From: Ipomoea triloba
Taxonomy: Eukaryota > Streptophyta > Magnoliopsida > Solanales > Convolvulaceae
Assembly: GCF_003576645.1 (NCBI RefSeq)
Contig: NC_044919.1
Coordinates: 26,871,318-26,935,317 of the forward strand
Direction: 5' to 3'
Length of the DNA: 64,000 nt
The notes beneath the pieces are model-generated. The model did not search any database and was not told the DNA's origin. It saw only the letters and a program-made list of their open reading frames with translations. Positions 11,856 to 23,822 of the stretch are shown piece after piece. Each line of letters begins with the position of its first letter. Within the stretch, counting starts at the first letter, position 1. Made by a program: the position numbers and the translations under genes.

Positions 11856-12023
11856 TGTTAGATGTGGAAGGGAAGACTAAAAACTGTACTCTATATTTCA
11901 TATTTTCTGTACAAAGTTCCTAGCTATTTATATACATAGGAAACATGCTACTGCCACATAATTCAAACAGGAAGAATGAAAGATGGAGAGTAAAGATCTA
12001 ACTACTCCCTTATTTATCTAACA
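11856..12023 (-). repeat. 5' LTR of copia element 1
   Basis: 168 bases, TG...CA, identical to the 3' LTR. As the upstream LTR it should carry the promoter; ctatttatatac lies within it. Confidence 0.95.
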
Positions 12024-12276
12024 CAGGTGATGAGGCAAGTGAAATTCATTCAAGCAATTCAAAGTTGTATTCTTAATGATATTTAACAAACATATCAACT
12101 CATATCTCCCTATACTTATATTTGGGACTTGCAAATTGCCCCTTAAAAATAGCACCCCTGCTAGCCGTTGATCTAAAATCGTGAGGCTTAAATTTTTTAT
12201 CAAACATTTAGATTTATTTTTTTTCAATTGCCCTCAACTTTTAAAGAAATTACAATTTTGCCATATTACTCCAGAC

Positions 12277-12595
12277 AATTCCATCACTAATTTTGCAAAA
12301 GTTAGTGGCACATCACGTTTTACAAGGTAGCTTTTTCATTTCTTCAAAGCAATTCCATTTCTCTCTCTCTCTTTTCGCTCGGATAATTACTGTTGTCCTC
12401 TAGACAATTCCATCACGTTTGGCATATAATTACAAAAATTCCATCAGTAATTTTGCAAAAGTTAGTGGCACATCACATTTTCCAAGGTAGCTTTTTGATT
12501 TCTTCAAAACAATTCCATTTCTCTCTTTCTTTTTGCCCGGATAATTAGATTGTTGTCCACATTTTATTACCTTTTTGGATTAGCCTCATCAACAT
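12277..12595. repeat. 160-bp tandem duplication
   Basis: Two copies start at 12277 and 12437, sharing aattttgcaaaagttagtgg, the caaggtagctttttat-like stretch and a CT-rich tract. Several substitutions separate them, so the duplication is not very recent. Confidence 0.85.
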
Positions 12596-12728
12596 GGAGG
12601 TGATTGAATTACACTATGGTCTGTATAATAACCTTCCTCAAAACTGTCTGCCACACCAATGTATGCCGAGGAGTTTTTCCAGTTGCATCAATTCTGATAG
12701 CTGTGAGTTCTATAGTGATTCGGAAGCT
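12594..12728 (+). CDS. Candidate 45-codon first exon, unknown product
   Basis: ATG at 12594 opens 45 codons (MEVIELHYGLYNNLPQN..., ending DSCEFYSDSEA) and stops at a consensus donor, GAAGCT|GTAAGT. The residue mix is not low-complexity, but no downstream exon could be recognised. I do not know the product. It may equally be a chance frame ending near a GTAAGT. Confidence 0.2.
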
Positions 12729-13289
12729 GTAAGTTCTAATATTTTTTGTTTTTAATCAACAAATTTCTTGGTATAAAATAGGTGATTATATTACTTTTGA
12801 TTCTCTTCTTCTTCCTCCTCCTTTTATCACACTTTTTGCTAACAAGAACGCTATGGAAACTCAAAAGGATGTAGACAGTAGATACCAACAAACTTTGTAT
12901 ATCTCTTTTAATTGTAAAGGTTCCTTTCTATTTTGCAGCTTAAGTAGAAAAATTAAAGATCAATAACCGTAACTGTTTGTTGTGATAGACTAACAATAAA
13001 CAAAACACTAATAATTATGGAAATTAAAAATTAAAAAAAAACCACACAATGTCTTGAATAGGGGAAAAGAAGAACTATAGGAGGAATTAAAACAGTTGTG
13101 AGTACTAACTTTTGAAACAGATGTCACATTTATAAATTGACTCTGGTTTCGAGGACATGAAAGTTCACAGAATAGATTCAAAAAATTTGTCAAGCATGCT
13201 AGACAGCCTACATTACATGCACTTTATTTGGCCACAACATTTTGCTTTTCTAAATTCTAATTAGCATTACTACATTAGTGTGTACTTAA

Positions 13290-13570
13290 TAAACCGAATA
13301 AACTAACAGTGAATAAACTAAAATTTTAATAAACTAACAGTGTCTACTTAATAAACTAACAGTGTGTCCTTAATAAACAAACAGTGAATGAACTAAAAAC
13401 TTCAAACTTCAAACACAGTACAACACAATTTATTTGGAGCCTGGAGACAATAGAACTTAAAACTTAAAAGTTAATATAACACAGTAAGTCACTAATACAC
13501 TTAAAACTTAATAGAACTTAAAACTTACAACCCAATAAGTCACTAACACACTTAAAACTTAAAAGCAGTA
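13290..13570. repeat. Cluster of short degenerate repeats
   Basis: taataaactaacagtg recurs about four times (13300-13390), followed by alternating aacttaaaact and agtcactaa blocks (13440-13560). Between 12730 and 13290, and between 13570 and 14370, I see only AT-rich DNA with no supported gene. Confidence 0.6.
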
Positions 13571-14375
13571 ATTCAGATGAACTTATTTTAATATAAAATT
13601 TAAAGTCAACAAATAGAATTATTGAAAATTAGAAATTACCTGGAATAGATTATTGAAATTTTGGAGTCTGGAGGCTTGGATTTATGGAATCTGAATTCTG
13701 GAACAATACAAATTTTTATATAAATCAAACTATAAACTAATCAACTAATCAAAGTGAACAAATAAATCAATCCCCACAGATGGCGATTATGATGCAATCC
13801 AAATCAGATTTAAGAATCAATTATTTTATCTTTATTCAAAAGGCATAACATGCTTGCATTTTCTTATGGCTCCGTATTTATTACTGTATTGTTTTGAAAA
13901 ATGGCAGTGTCAGCAGGCTTGTGGGGATGTTGGGGGTAGAAAAACCATTTAATGGGAACTGGGAATTTCCTACTCTGATATTGAATTATTGCACAGTTTA
14001 AACCCCATGGATTTCAAATTGGTTGCACATTTTATTTCATTTTCTTATATCTTGCCTTTTGAATTCAGATTCTAAAAATCAAAATGCAGTCTGCAAAAGG
14101 TAGAACGAATCCAAATATAGCAAAATCATATTCTTCACACTGTTCAAACTTCTCAGAACACATTAAATAAATAATTCAAAAACAGTATGACCTTCGTAGT
14201 TTCATACTTCATCAAGTTCATACTGCCAATCTGCATAAAGTCCAGAAGTTATAGACTTATAGGCATACAACCATACTGTCAATCTGCATAACACATTAGT
14301 CTAAAATCTAAATATGAGATAACAACAAAACAATTCAAAAACAATTCAACACATGGCCATGTACTAGAAGGAACT

Positions 14376-14505
14376 GGAATTCATTCCAGTTTTACTGGAA
14401 ATTTGGAATGGAATTTCAGTTAAACTGGAATTCCTTTCCAGTAAAAATTCCAGTTTAATCTGGAATTCCTTTCCCAGTATTTTCCAGTAAACTGGAAGGA
14501 ATTCA
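14376..14505. repeat. Dense inverted repeats built on ttccagtttaactggaa
   Basis: Within about 130 bases the words ctggaattcc, ttccagt and actggaa occur in both orientations many times, so the strand can fold on itself in several ways. No coding frame crosses it. Confidence 0.7.
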
Positions 14506-14751
14506 AGCCGCCCACGACAAACCGGCAATAGAGTTATCTATCCGTTACATTAGCACATACACGAACCGAAATACATATACCTGGATTCTGGAACACTTCA
14601 ATTCCACTGTGTGATTTTTTTTTTAATGTAAATCAAACTATAAACTAATCAAAGTGAACAAATAATGAAATATACTATAAAATCAGTATGCAAGTTAGTA
14701 ACTTACCCTTGGAGTTGGAACTTTGAAGAAGTGAAGAACCAAGAGTCCGAG

Positions 14752-14890
14752 ATGGGTGAGGGCCGTGAGGGCGATGAGCGGAGACCGGCGACCGGGACTC
14801 GACGAAGCGCGAGGGCGTGAGGCAGTGAGCGGCGGCGACCGGCGAAAGGGCTGCGACTCCTGCCCTGCCGTCCTGCGACGAGGGAATGAA
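14752..14890. other. GC-rich island in AT-rich DNA
   Basis: Rich in ggcgaccgg, gcgagggcg and gccgtgaggg words, in sharp contrast with both flanks. It may be a captured gene piece or a 5' UTR/promoter remnant inside a transposon. The frames through it give arginine-glycine-rich translations I do not recognise. Confidence 0.45.
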
Positions 14891-15020
14891 GATTTATGTT
14901 TTATTTGGGTTATTGAAAAGATTTGGATTGGGTCTCAAGGACTTAACAGTTATTGGATTGTCTATTGGGCCACAAGAATCTACTAAATAAAATGACAATC
15001 GTTATACCCTGCATCACGGC

Positions 15021-15666
15021 CACGTACGTAAAACGACGTCGTTTCGGTGTTAGTGGACGCGCACACGAATGATTCAGGGAATTCATTATCTATAATACAC
15101 ATAATCATTATCTATAATACACAGAACGTTTGCCTAAAATACACAGAATGTTTGCCCAGAATACACAGAATATTGACACAAAATACACAGATGTTAGTGG
15201 ATGCGAACGCGGCCGCGAATGACTTCAGAGAATTCATTATCTATAATACACATATATAGAATACACAGAACGTTTGCCTATAATACAAATAATGTTTGCC
15301 GAGAATACACAGAATATTGACACAAAATACACAGATAACTCATCCTCCCAACATTCGAATGCACAAACACATCATAACTTGTGTTAATAACATGAATACA
15401 TAGAATATTTACACAAAATACACAGAACTCATCCTCCTAAACATTCGAGTCACAAACACATCACAACATGTGTTACTAACATGAAATCACAACATGTGTT
15501 ACTAACACGAATACACATAACGGTTGCCTGGAATATACAGAATGATTGACCGGAATACACATAATATTAACATAAATACAGACCGACCGAAACGAAAAAC
15601 ATGATTTTCAAAACAAAACGGATGATTAGTTTACAATGCTCAAAACGACGTTGTTTAGGTACGTGG
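15021..15666. mobile_element. Non-autonomous element with aatacacaga repeats
   Basis: The left end cacgtacgtaaaacgacg and the reverse complement of the right end cacgtacctaaacaacg form an imperfect inverted repeat containing the palindromic word cgacgtcgt. The interior holds two copies of a larger block starting gttagtgga (15049 and 15188), with many aatacacagaa-type units. No coding capacity. Superfamily unclear. Confidence 0.5.
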
Positions 15667-16084
15667 TGCACATTGCTATGTGCACTATGGTGCACAATAT
15701 AATTTGCCATAAAATGAATATTGGGCGTAATGAACTTCAAGCTAGGAGTTTTTGGGCTGATTAGAGCTCAACGTAATTGCAGTTCAAGTGGGCATTTGCT
15801 TTATTTAGAATGTATAATCCAGTTTCATTATACATTCGAATGCATGTAATGTAAAAATAATCATATATCTACGTCTAACGGAAAGAAAAAAATGTTGGTG
15901 TAATTGTTAAATATATACTAAGAATATGTTAAAGTATATTATTGAAAATTAAATACTCATTCTATTATTCTTATATATAGTCTTATTAAATTAAATAAAT
16001 TATGCATCGCAGTAGTTTCTCAATTCGTTGAATTGTAATTCAGTGCATCCTAAACTACATTGAACCAAACGCCCCGTAATTAGA

Positions 16085-16220
16085 GCCGTCAAAAACGGGC
16101 TTAGCCCGCCGGGCTAGCCCGTCCCGCCCCGCCAAAAGGCGGGGGCGGGCTCTGATTTTCAAAGCCCGTTTTATGGCGAGCTTTTTAGCCCGCCCCGCCC
16201 GCACTGATTGTCCTTGAATT
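16085..16220. repeat. GC-rich gggctagcccg palindromic repeat
   Basis: gcccgccgggctagcccg and its variants occur in both orientations around a ggcggggg core, giving hairpin potential. Similar words are dispersed repeats in many plant genomes. From 15667 to 16085 there is no feature. Confidence 0.6.
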
Positions 16221-16258
16221 TTCGCTACCATTGTGGAACAGTTGCGAAAAGTCTACTC

Positions 16259-16369
16259 ATCCACTATCGTTCCTATCTAGGAACGGTAGCGGATGATAAT
16301 TATATTTTTATTTATTTATTTTTTAAATTAGTAATCCACTACCATTCCTAGGTAGGAATGGTAGCGGAT
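16259..16369. repeat. Two imperfect palindromes of the same family
   Basis: 16259-16294 and 16333-16369 are each near-perfect hairpins around cctagg or ctatctag, with arms reading atccgctacc / ggtagcggat. The second is related to the first by compensating changes (cgttcc to cattcc with gaacg to gaatg). A third, looser half (ttcgctacca) precedes them at 16221. Confidence 0.7.
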
Positions 16370-16794
16370 TATTAATTATTTTTTAAAAAATATTTATTTT
16401 AATTAAAATTCCTAATTTTTTTAATTGATTATATTTTTAAAAAATATATTTATTTTAATTAAAACCCCTAATTTTTTTTTTTAATTTCAACCGTTCAAAT
16501 CATCGCTCCTAGAGCACACCTTGACTTTTGTAAAAATCTTTAAGATCTTCCATATCTAAGTTAAGAAACAAATACCACTTAACCACAACATAAATAACTA
16601 AATAATGAGGAGACAGAAATACAAATAACTTCAACAAATATCATTTAAAAGAAACAAGTATCAATCTACAAATATATCTATGAAATTAGCCTTCATGCCT
16701 TGTTAACTGAATCTAGTTGGCATTTTTTATATTCATAAGAAGATGCAACATTCAAAAATCTATATCAAACATCCATGTACCTATTTCTACCTCA

Positions 16795-17421
16795 AATAGA
16801 GCTTTTCCACCTCCCAGAGCAAGTATGGTTTCACGGAATCTTTGCCCGATTTCTTGAGCAACCTATTAACAATGAACACCCACATTAGGAAATTAGTAAA
16901 CTGGATATGCAATGCACATAATGGAAAATTTCTATTGAAAAGAACATTAAGAATGATATTTTAGGTTGATTCCCAAGAAAAATGACACCGAGGATACAAT
17001 ACTTCAATGTTCGTTTTCAAAAAAAAAAAATACTTCAATGTTCAAACCTACCAACCTCATTAGGCATTTACAAATTGATTGCAAAGGTCTTTCTTTTTTA
17101 ATCAGAAGATCATTGCATCACTCATGCTCATCATCTGTCTTTGTGAAAGGATGACAATTTTTTTATGTAGCTCTTACCGTGATTAAGGTATAGACACCTA
17201 AATGACACAAGGATTAATGAGCTAGTTTGAATGTTGGAAAAAGTAACACAATGCAAAATGAGTACGATTGTAACAAAACCAACACTAAAGATAATATCAC
17301 TAAGCATGAATTCATCTTGAAGGAACTACCTTGAATAGTAGGGATCCCAAGAAGCAATGCGAAGTTTTTCGAGGAGCTCTTCTGCTTTATCAATAGTTGA
17401 CATCTTCCTGGCTATGCTTAC
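16795..17421 (-). pseudogene. Exon remnants of an M3-family oligopeptidase
   Basis: Two minus-strand exon-like pieces with splice signals. At 17421-17330, after an AG acceptor, the frame reads SIARKMSTIDKAEELLEKLR then ASWD and ends at AAG|GT. At 16862-16795, after AATAG, it reads VAQEIGQRFRETILALGGGK then ALFEV. These resemble the MATVDKAEELLEKLR-type and GRRFRDTxLALGG-type segments of plant organellar/thimet oligopeptidases (peptidase family M3). The zinc-binding HExxH exon is not present. The pieces lie inside the region ending in the Helitron 3' end at 19381, in the opposite orientation, so capture by that Helitron is possible but unproven. Confidence 0.5.
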
Positions 17422-17712
17422 CTATTGCTCCAAAGTATAAGAGTGGTCATGCCACTGAAATGTAGTACATATAAAAATGAGTACATATAAGAGTGGCTAA
17501 CTTACCTATTGCTCCAAATTAAATTTGTCAAATTTATAAAAATCTTAAAAACTGATATATAAAATCACCAAAATTTCAGCACCGAATGTGTACATGTACA
17601 CATTAGCTATTAATTGAGCAATTATTTACTCGATTTCGTAAGTATAATATCAAAAAACATAATCGATCCAACTCATCTCCTAATTGCACTATATAATACT
17701 CCATATTTGATG

Positions 17713-19282
17713 GAGTTAATTCCCTTTTTGGTCTTATACTTATTAGGGGTCAGACACTTTTAGTCTGCCATAAAATTTTTTGCCACATTTTGACCACTCT
17801 TATTGTAACAGTGCCTCTTTTGGTCCTCCGTCTAAATTCCAGTCTATTGACCGTTTAAATGAGGGGTATTTTTGTCATTGAATGTGTTTTCTTCTCAGCC
17901 TTTAATTAGCCCTCTCCTTCCACTCAATTGCTTGAGAGAAATGATGGTGAACCGAACCAGGCACAGGGCCTTCCTGAACTGATCCCGACGGCGAAGAAGA
18001 TGATGCAGAGCAACGGCGAGAAGCGAAAGACCGCGCGGAAATCTATCATGCTCAACAAAGCTGTTGTGATTTAAGATATACCAATAAAGATGAGATGGTG
18101 GAGAAGGATTGGTTGCAAATGGCTACAAATTGTTCTTATTTGAGAAGCCAATACTGTGGGAAACACTGCCTCTAGATACTACAACTATAGATTTGCAGCC
18201 ATCCAACTGCCAAAATATTAACACCACTTCAATTCTAATTATAGATTTGCAGACCTCATTTATTTATCTAAAGAAAAAGCCCTTTATTGCAGTACATAAC
18301 CAGCACAAAATCAAGATAATGTCTTTGAGAATATGTGCAGTCATACCATGAAATGGAAAGAACTAAATTACCTCATCAAAAACACAGTCTGTGCACAATT
18401 TCAAACAGAACTCAAGAAAGACAAATTTAAACTGGTATCCTTACAAACCAAGATTCTGCTGTGGAAGATGGTGTGAAAAGACATGGTTTCTAGCACATAT
18501 ACAAGATTGTGCTTGGATTTTAAAACTCAAAACTGAAAACCCATGCAAGAAAGAAACAGTAGTTTTTAATTTCCAAAAAAGCCATAAGCAGATCAAATGT
18601 TAACCCAATTTAAACATCAACTCAACATAAAAAACAGTAGAGGAAGTAGCTACAGAGAAAACACAGCAGTTGAGGGAACTTATCGGGTGGGAAATGCGGA
18701 GGATTAAGCAAGAAAAACTTGGTCCTAATAATTGCAACGGGTGTTTTTGGGGCTGAGAAAAGAAAAGATAAGGTTGAGAAGAAAACACATTGAATGACAT
18801 AAATGCCCCTCATTTAGATTGTCAACTGACAGGAATTTAGACGAAGGACCAAAAGTAACCATGTCACGATAAGAGTGGTCAAAATGTTGCAACATTTTTT
18901 ATGGCGGACTAAAAGTGTCAAAGTCCTAAAGCCATCCCCAATAGCCATATTTGACACAAAGTTTAAGACAAAATTTTGACATGTGACTTGTTTATACAAT
19001 CGGGAAGAGGAAAAATAAGGAGGACTTTTCTCCTGCAATATCAAAGTTTTTGTTAGCCCCAATGGGGCCCACTTGATTGCACAATAACTGCGCGCAGATT
19101 CGCGCCCGTAAATTATCATCTTTTTTTTTTTTAAATTTTTTTTTCTTTTTCCTTTTCTTTTTTTCCCTTACCCCTATTTCCTCTTTCTTAATCACACTTA
19201 CAAAATCTCCTCAAAAACTACACCAAATTCTCAACTATTGGAGAAGGCCTAATAAGTATAGGACCAAAAAAAGAATTAACTC
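17713..19282. mobile_element. Long-TIR Mutator-like (MULE) element, non-autonomous
   Basis: The left arm (17713 to about 17910) and right arm (about 18745-18929 plus 19250-19282) are long inverted repeats, for example gacacttttagtctgcca and its counterpart tggcggactaaaagtgtc. The flanks tatttgatg (17704-17712) and tatttaatg (19283-19291) are a 9-base target duplication with one mismatch, the Mutator hallmark. The interior (17911-18744) has no transposase. It holds a short GC-richer piece near 17960-18070 that could be captured gene sequence. Confidence 0.75.
18930..19249. mobile_element. Tourist-like MITE inside the MULE right arm, 320 bp
   Basis: The ends agccatccccaatag and (reverse complement) ggccttctccaatag form an inverted repeat. 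TAA is present on both sides (18927-18929 and 19250-19252). It interrupts the MULE terminal repeat, so it is younger than the MULE. Confidence 0.7.
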
Positions 19283-19389
19283 TATTTAATGTTATAATTT
19301 ATATAATTATATATCGATCTAAATATTCTTAAAATATTATAACATATTAATTCCGTGTATCGCACGGGGTGAAAATACTAGGTATTTTT

Positions 19390-20290
19390 TTAAAAAAAAA
19401 TGTTAAAAGGAACATAGATGGAATACCAAAATTAAAAATTCCAATAAAGCTGCAAATAAAATAAAAGCGCTAATGCAAAGCAAATAACAAAATAAATTCC
19501 AAATACAGGAATTAAACATGCATGCTTATGAAATGAAGCAACTCCGATCCATGTAGTACGGTTGAAGTGGAAATAAGTGGATCGATGGGACACATTTGAA
19601 TATGTCATTTCTTCTTACCGTACAGTGATCCCATCAAGATTGCAGGAAATTAAACAAGGAAAAATGTTTTCCTCTCATGTATGTGACTTATATTTGTGCC
19701 TATAAATTAAATTAATTGACAGCACTCACTTAGCTTGTAATTAAATATTAAAAAATCTCATCAAATAAGGAAAGGAACATTAATTAAGAATAGAGATTTA
19801 AGAAAAAGTACTGTACAACATTACGTACGTACTTATCATCTTCCTTAAATTGAACAAACAAATTGAAATTTTGTCATGCAAAATGTTAAATTTAAAAATT
19901 ATTTTTTAAAAAAATGTTACAATGGACATAGATGGAATACCTACCCAAAAATTCCCTTGAAAGCTGCAAATAAAAGCGGTAATGCAAAGCAAATAACAAA
20001 AGAAATTAAACATGTATGTTTCTTTGGTGAAAGTGGAAATAAGTGAAAATCATCACGTGTCATTTCTTCTTATTGACGCCGTACCGTGAATTTCGTGATG
20101 ATTGTAACTTTGTAAGACATTAAGCAAGGAAAATGCTATTTTCACTACTAATTTTTCATCCTTGATGTGATTTATATTTGTGCCCATAAATTTGTTGACA
20201 ACAGAACACTCATTTGTAATTAAATATCAAATAATTATCCTATAGTGTTACATGAGAAGAAAATTGATCATTAGAAAGAAAGTTTAAGAA
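19390..20290. repeat. 3' flank of TNL gene 1, containing a tandem duplication
   Basis: Two diverged copies of a roughly 450-base block (about 19390-19840 and 19880-20280) share aatgcaaagcaaataacaaa, acatagatggaatacc and the attaagcaaggaaaa-type segment. The reverse complement of one copy lies downstream of gene 2 (about 59480-59850), so this is the distal edge of the inverted duplication. Confidence 0.7.
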
Positions 20291-23200
20291 AAAAAAGTGA
20301 ACACCATCGCTCGTTATTACATAATTATAGTTTTGGTGGAGACAATGTTATTTTGTATCATTAGCGGTTCATCACTGGTTTTAATTAACATCATCCTCGT
20401 ACACAAGACGCATTCCAATACAAGTATATACCGAATCCAAATAACCAGAAACTTCAATTTGGCACCATTCATTACGATTATAATGACTACTATGAAGTAA
20501 CTTATAGCACAGACAAGTGAGCCCAGATTTCAGATTCTGTTTAACCCCATTATAGCCCATAGTTGCTGTAATAAGTGAGTGACGACCATCACGAGCTGTG
20601 GAAATGATTTTGACATCAAGTCCATAGTTTTTAGTTATACTGCAATATTTCCTGCTTGTTCGATAACCTATGAAGTTAGAAACCAAACAGAATGCAAATC
20701 CCATGAATTTGTTATTGTACCAATTTTGAGGCAGGCTAACCGATAGTGAATTTCCCCAATTCTTATAGGTAAACCACTCAGGAAACACCGTGCCTGGAAA
20801 GCAGACACTAATCCTGCGATTTGGGTCATTTGATAGTCCCTGTGCCACCCACAGTACGTACAGTTAATAATTTATTTATGCATGATAAGGATGCATGGAT
20901 TGTAATGAGTTACGTACGTACCTTGAGCAGGTGTTGCCATATTGCATCAACTATGTGACCGTAACATGGATCCTCAAGTAGTTGAGCACATTTAGTGAAT
21001 GAAACACAACGTAAATTTGGGTATTTAATTTAGTCAATGAATCTATGCTGCGGCCTTCTAAGCTGGGGCATTCATCTGCATAAACCTCTATTATACTAGA
21101 TGGAAGCTCTGGCAAACTTTGAAGCCTCCCACATCCCACTAGATGAAGTTGCAAAAGTCGAGTGAGGCCAACAAAGGATTCAGCTGGGATACAACCAAAC
21201 TTGTTGTTGCTAAGATTCAATACTTTCAAACAATGCAGCTCTCTAAGATCACCAAGAATAATGCCTCCATCTAGCATACTACAATCACTAAGATCCAGCT
21301 TTTCAAGTGAAGATAAACCAGATAGAGAAGGAAATGGTGAAGAAGCCTTGATAGCTTCAAAACCTCCTGCTGTCAGCAGCCTAGAGAGGAAGCTCTTTTG
21401 TGTCGGTTTGCATCCACCAAATGATAAAATCTTGAGTTTCTTGAGAAGTGAAATGGAGGATGGTAGCTCTTGGATTGCTGTCTTGTCACAGTACAACTCT
21501 TCTAAGCATTCCATTTCTCCCAATTCATCTGGTAATTTCTCAAACTTGGAACAACCAGACAGAATCACAGCTTTCACACCTTTCAATCTACAAATGCTAA
21601 TTGGAAGGCTTGCAAGATGCTTGCAATTGCTTACATCTATTAACCTCAGGTTTGTGAGGCACTCGATTGATGATGGCACTTCTCTTATAGCAGTAGCCTC
21701 AGCATGTACTTCTAACAAGCAATCCATGGGACCTGTAATTTTTGGAAAATTTTCAAGTTTGAAGCAGCCTGAAAGGATCATTATCTCAAGCTTTTCTAAA
21801 TGAATGCTATCGGGAAGCCTCTTCAGATTTACACAGTCCTTAAGGTTAAGTGAAACAAGGTTCTTCAGAAATCCAACAGAAGCATGGATCTCTACCAAAC
21901 TTGTACACTCTTCTAGAATCAATGTTTCAAGAATTGGGATTCCTGTGAAATCTGGAGTCCTAATTAGTTTCTGAGAGTGGCTCAGATTCATGAACTTCAA
22001 ATTGTCTAGGACCTGCATGAAAAATAATAATTAAGAATCCTCAGCTCCAACCATGATATGAATAAAATTAAAGCAAAAAAAAAAAGAAGATGAGATCGGA
22101 GACAAATAACAAATAAATAGTTAGATAGATAGATAAACCTTGAATCCTTTCCAAAGTTGTATGACACGGCTATATTGCATTTTAAGCGAAACAAGTTTTT
22201 GTCCCTCGAAAGTAGCAGGCAAACTTTTTGAAGGATATCCGTGCCAATCTAACCACCTTAACTCGCCAGGGAGAAAATTAGGGGCCTGAGAAGCATTTAC
22301 ATTGTGAAATTTGACAAGTCTTAGCTTGGCCATGTGTGTGAAGGCCTCACTACTAACTTTCACATCTGTTGCAACTGGCAAGTTGAATGCTATACCTTGG
22401 ATGTTTACTGTACCCTGACAATATTTCACAAGAAAACAAATTCCTAAAAATATCCTAATTGTATAAATTAAATTAATTAAAATAATCTATCTATCTGATC
22501 TGCTATTCACATACATACCTCACTTCCTATAAGTAGTTGAGAAATATCTTGGGATAGCCACAACCTGCTATATCTTTTGGGATCATCTAAAGCTTCTTGG
22601 CGAACAATAGACCACCCCATTTCCTGTATTAATTGATGCATCAAAACACGACCTTCTGAAATAGTTATTAGAGATTTCTCTCTGAGAACCTTAATGCCAA
22701 TGTCGGAGTGGAAGTTGAAACTATTAAGTATTCTTGTTATGGTTGTTCTCTTCTTCCCATTAAAGAAGCATGCAATGTCTAGGAAAACCCTTTGTGTGTT
22801 TTTGTTGAGACCAATGAAACTTACTTTAAGTTTCTCTAAAATCTCATCTTCTGGGATTTCCTTAAGTCGGCCAACTTCACTTCTCCATTCATCAATATCT
22901 CTGCCATATAGGAGGGAGCCAAAAACTTCAAGAGCCAAAGGAAGGCCTCCAGCATAGTGTACCACTTGAGCTTCGACCTCCTCAAATTCCTTGGTAGGGG
23001 GCAACATCAGCTGTTTATTAAATGCATGCTGCCTAAAGAGCTGAAAGCTTTCAGCTTCCTCTAGCACACCCACTTTATAGTATTTCATAATGCTGACTTT
23101 GTGGCTAATAAGCAAGTGCTTATCCTTTGTTGTTATGATGATTCTACTTCCAACACCAAACCAATCACTGTTTCCGACAAATGTCTCCAATTGATCCCTG

Positions 23201-23822
23201 TGATCGACATCATCAAGAACAATAAGTACTCTTTTGCAACGAAGCCTTTGTTGTATCATCATTTTTCCTTCAAAGACATTGTCTATTTTCAAATCTTTTA
23301 CTGAAAGAATCTGAGATAGAAGTTTCTGTTGCAAGTGCACCACACCATGTTTGCTCGACTCGCTTCTAACTTCATGGATAAAACTAGAACCTTCGAATTT
23401 CATCGAGATCTTGTCATAAAGGGCTCTAGCAATAGTTGTCTTTCCAATCCCGCTCATCCCATGTATTCCAACAAAGCGAACGTCATTAGACTCCAAGCCT
23501 ATCAATCGATACAGTTTCTGCATACGAGCCTCTATCCCAACCAGTTTTGGATCATCAATTGACCTTGTTGAACCCAATTTAGTCATGATATCTTCAACAA
23601 TTTTCTGGATAAACTTTGCTTCATGCCTATATACATCACAATTAAACACAGCAAGTACAAGTCAAGTCATAAATTAATTAAAGACACAAATTAATGCATG
23701 TTTTTTCAGTTGGATGGCTTCACCTCTAAACATAAGCTAAGCATGCAACTTCATGTGGGCAAAGTTCAAAAACATTTATCCACAGTAATATCATATGGAA
23801 AAAGTTTTTTTTTTTTTTTTTT

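Larger units (their letters stand above)
7106..12023 (-). mobile_element. Ty1/copia LTR retrotransposon 1, complete but with disrupted polyprotein
   Basis: A 4,918-base element on the minus strand. Two 168-base LTRs with TG...CA ends (7106-7273 and 11856-12023) read identical. A primer-binding site and a purine tract adjoin them, and a gag-pol frame lies between. Domain order (gag, zinc knuckle, protease, integrase, reverse transcriptase, RNase H) is copia-type. Flanks aaggt (7101-7105) and caggt (12024-12028) agree at four of five bases, consistent with a 5-base target duplication carrying one change. Confidence 0.95.
17540..19381 (+). mobile_element. Helitron 3' region, split by a MULE
   Basis: Sequence 17560-17712 plus 19283-19381 is collinear with 1300-1533, ending in the hairpin ccgtgtatcgcacgg and CTAG at 19378-19381. 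The MULE at 17713-19282 lies between the halves. The 5' end was not identified, so the true left limit may lie well upstream and include the oligopeptidase exons. Confidence 0.65.

Noticed and set aside
11636..11861. GC-rich short frames in the copia leader
   Set aside because: They overlap on both strands, contain CT-repeat translations, and lie in the untranslated leader next to the primer-binding site.
14756..14986. 76-codon arginine-rich protein
   Set aside because: The frame exists only because of the GC-rich island. There is no recognisable domain or splice support.
20297..20500. 67-codon plus-strand frame
   Set aside because: Antisense to exon 5 of TNL gene 1 and its 3' UTR.
21162..21803. 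213-codon plus-strand frame across TNL gene 1
   Set aside because: It is antisense to the LRR exon. Its counterpart lies opposite the LRR exon of gene 2, and the sense frame has clear LRR protein sequence.
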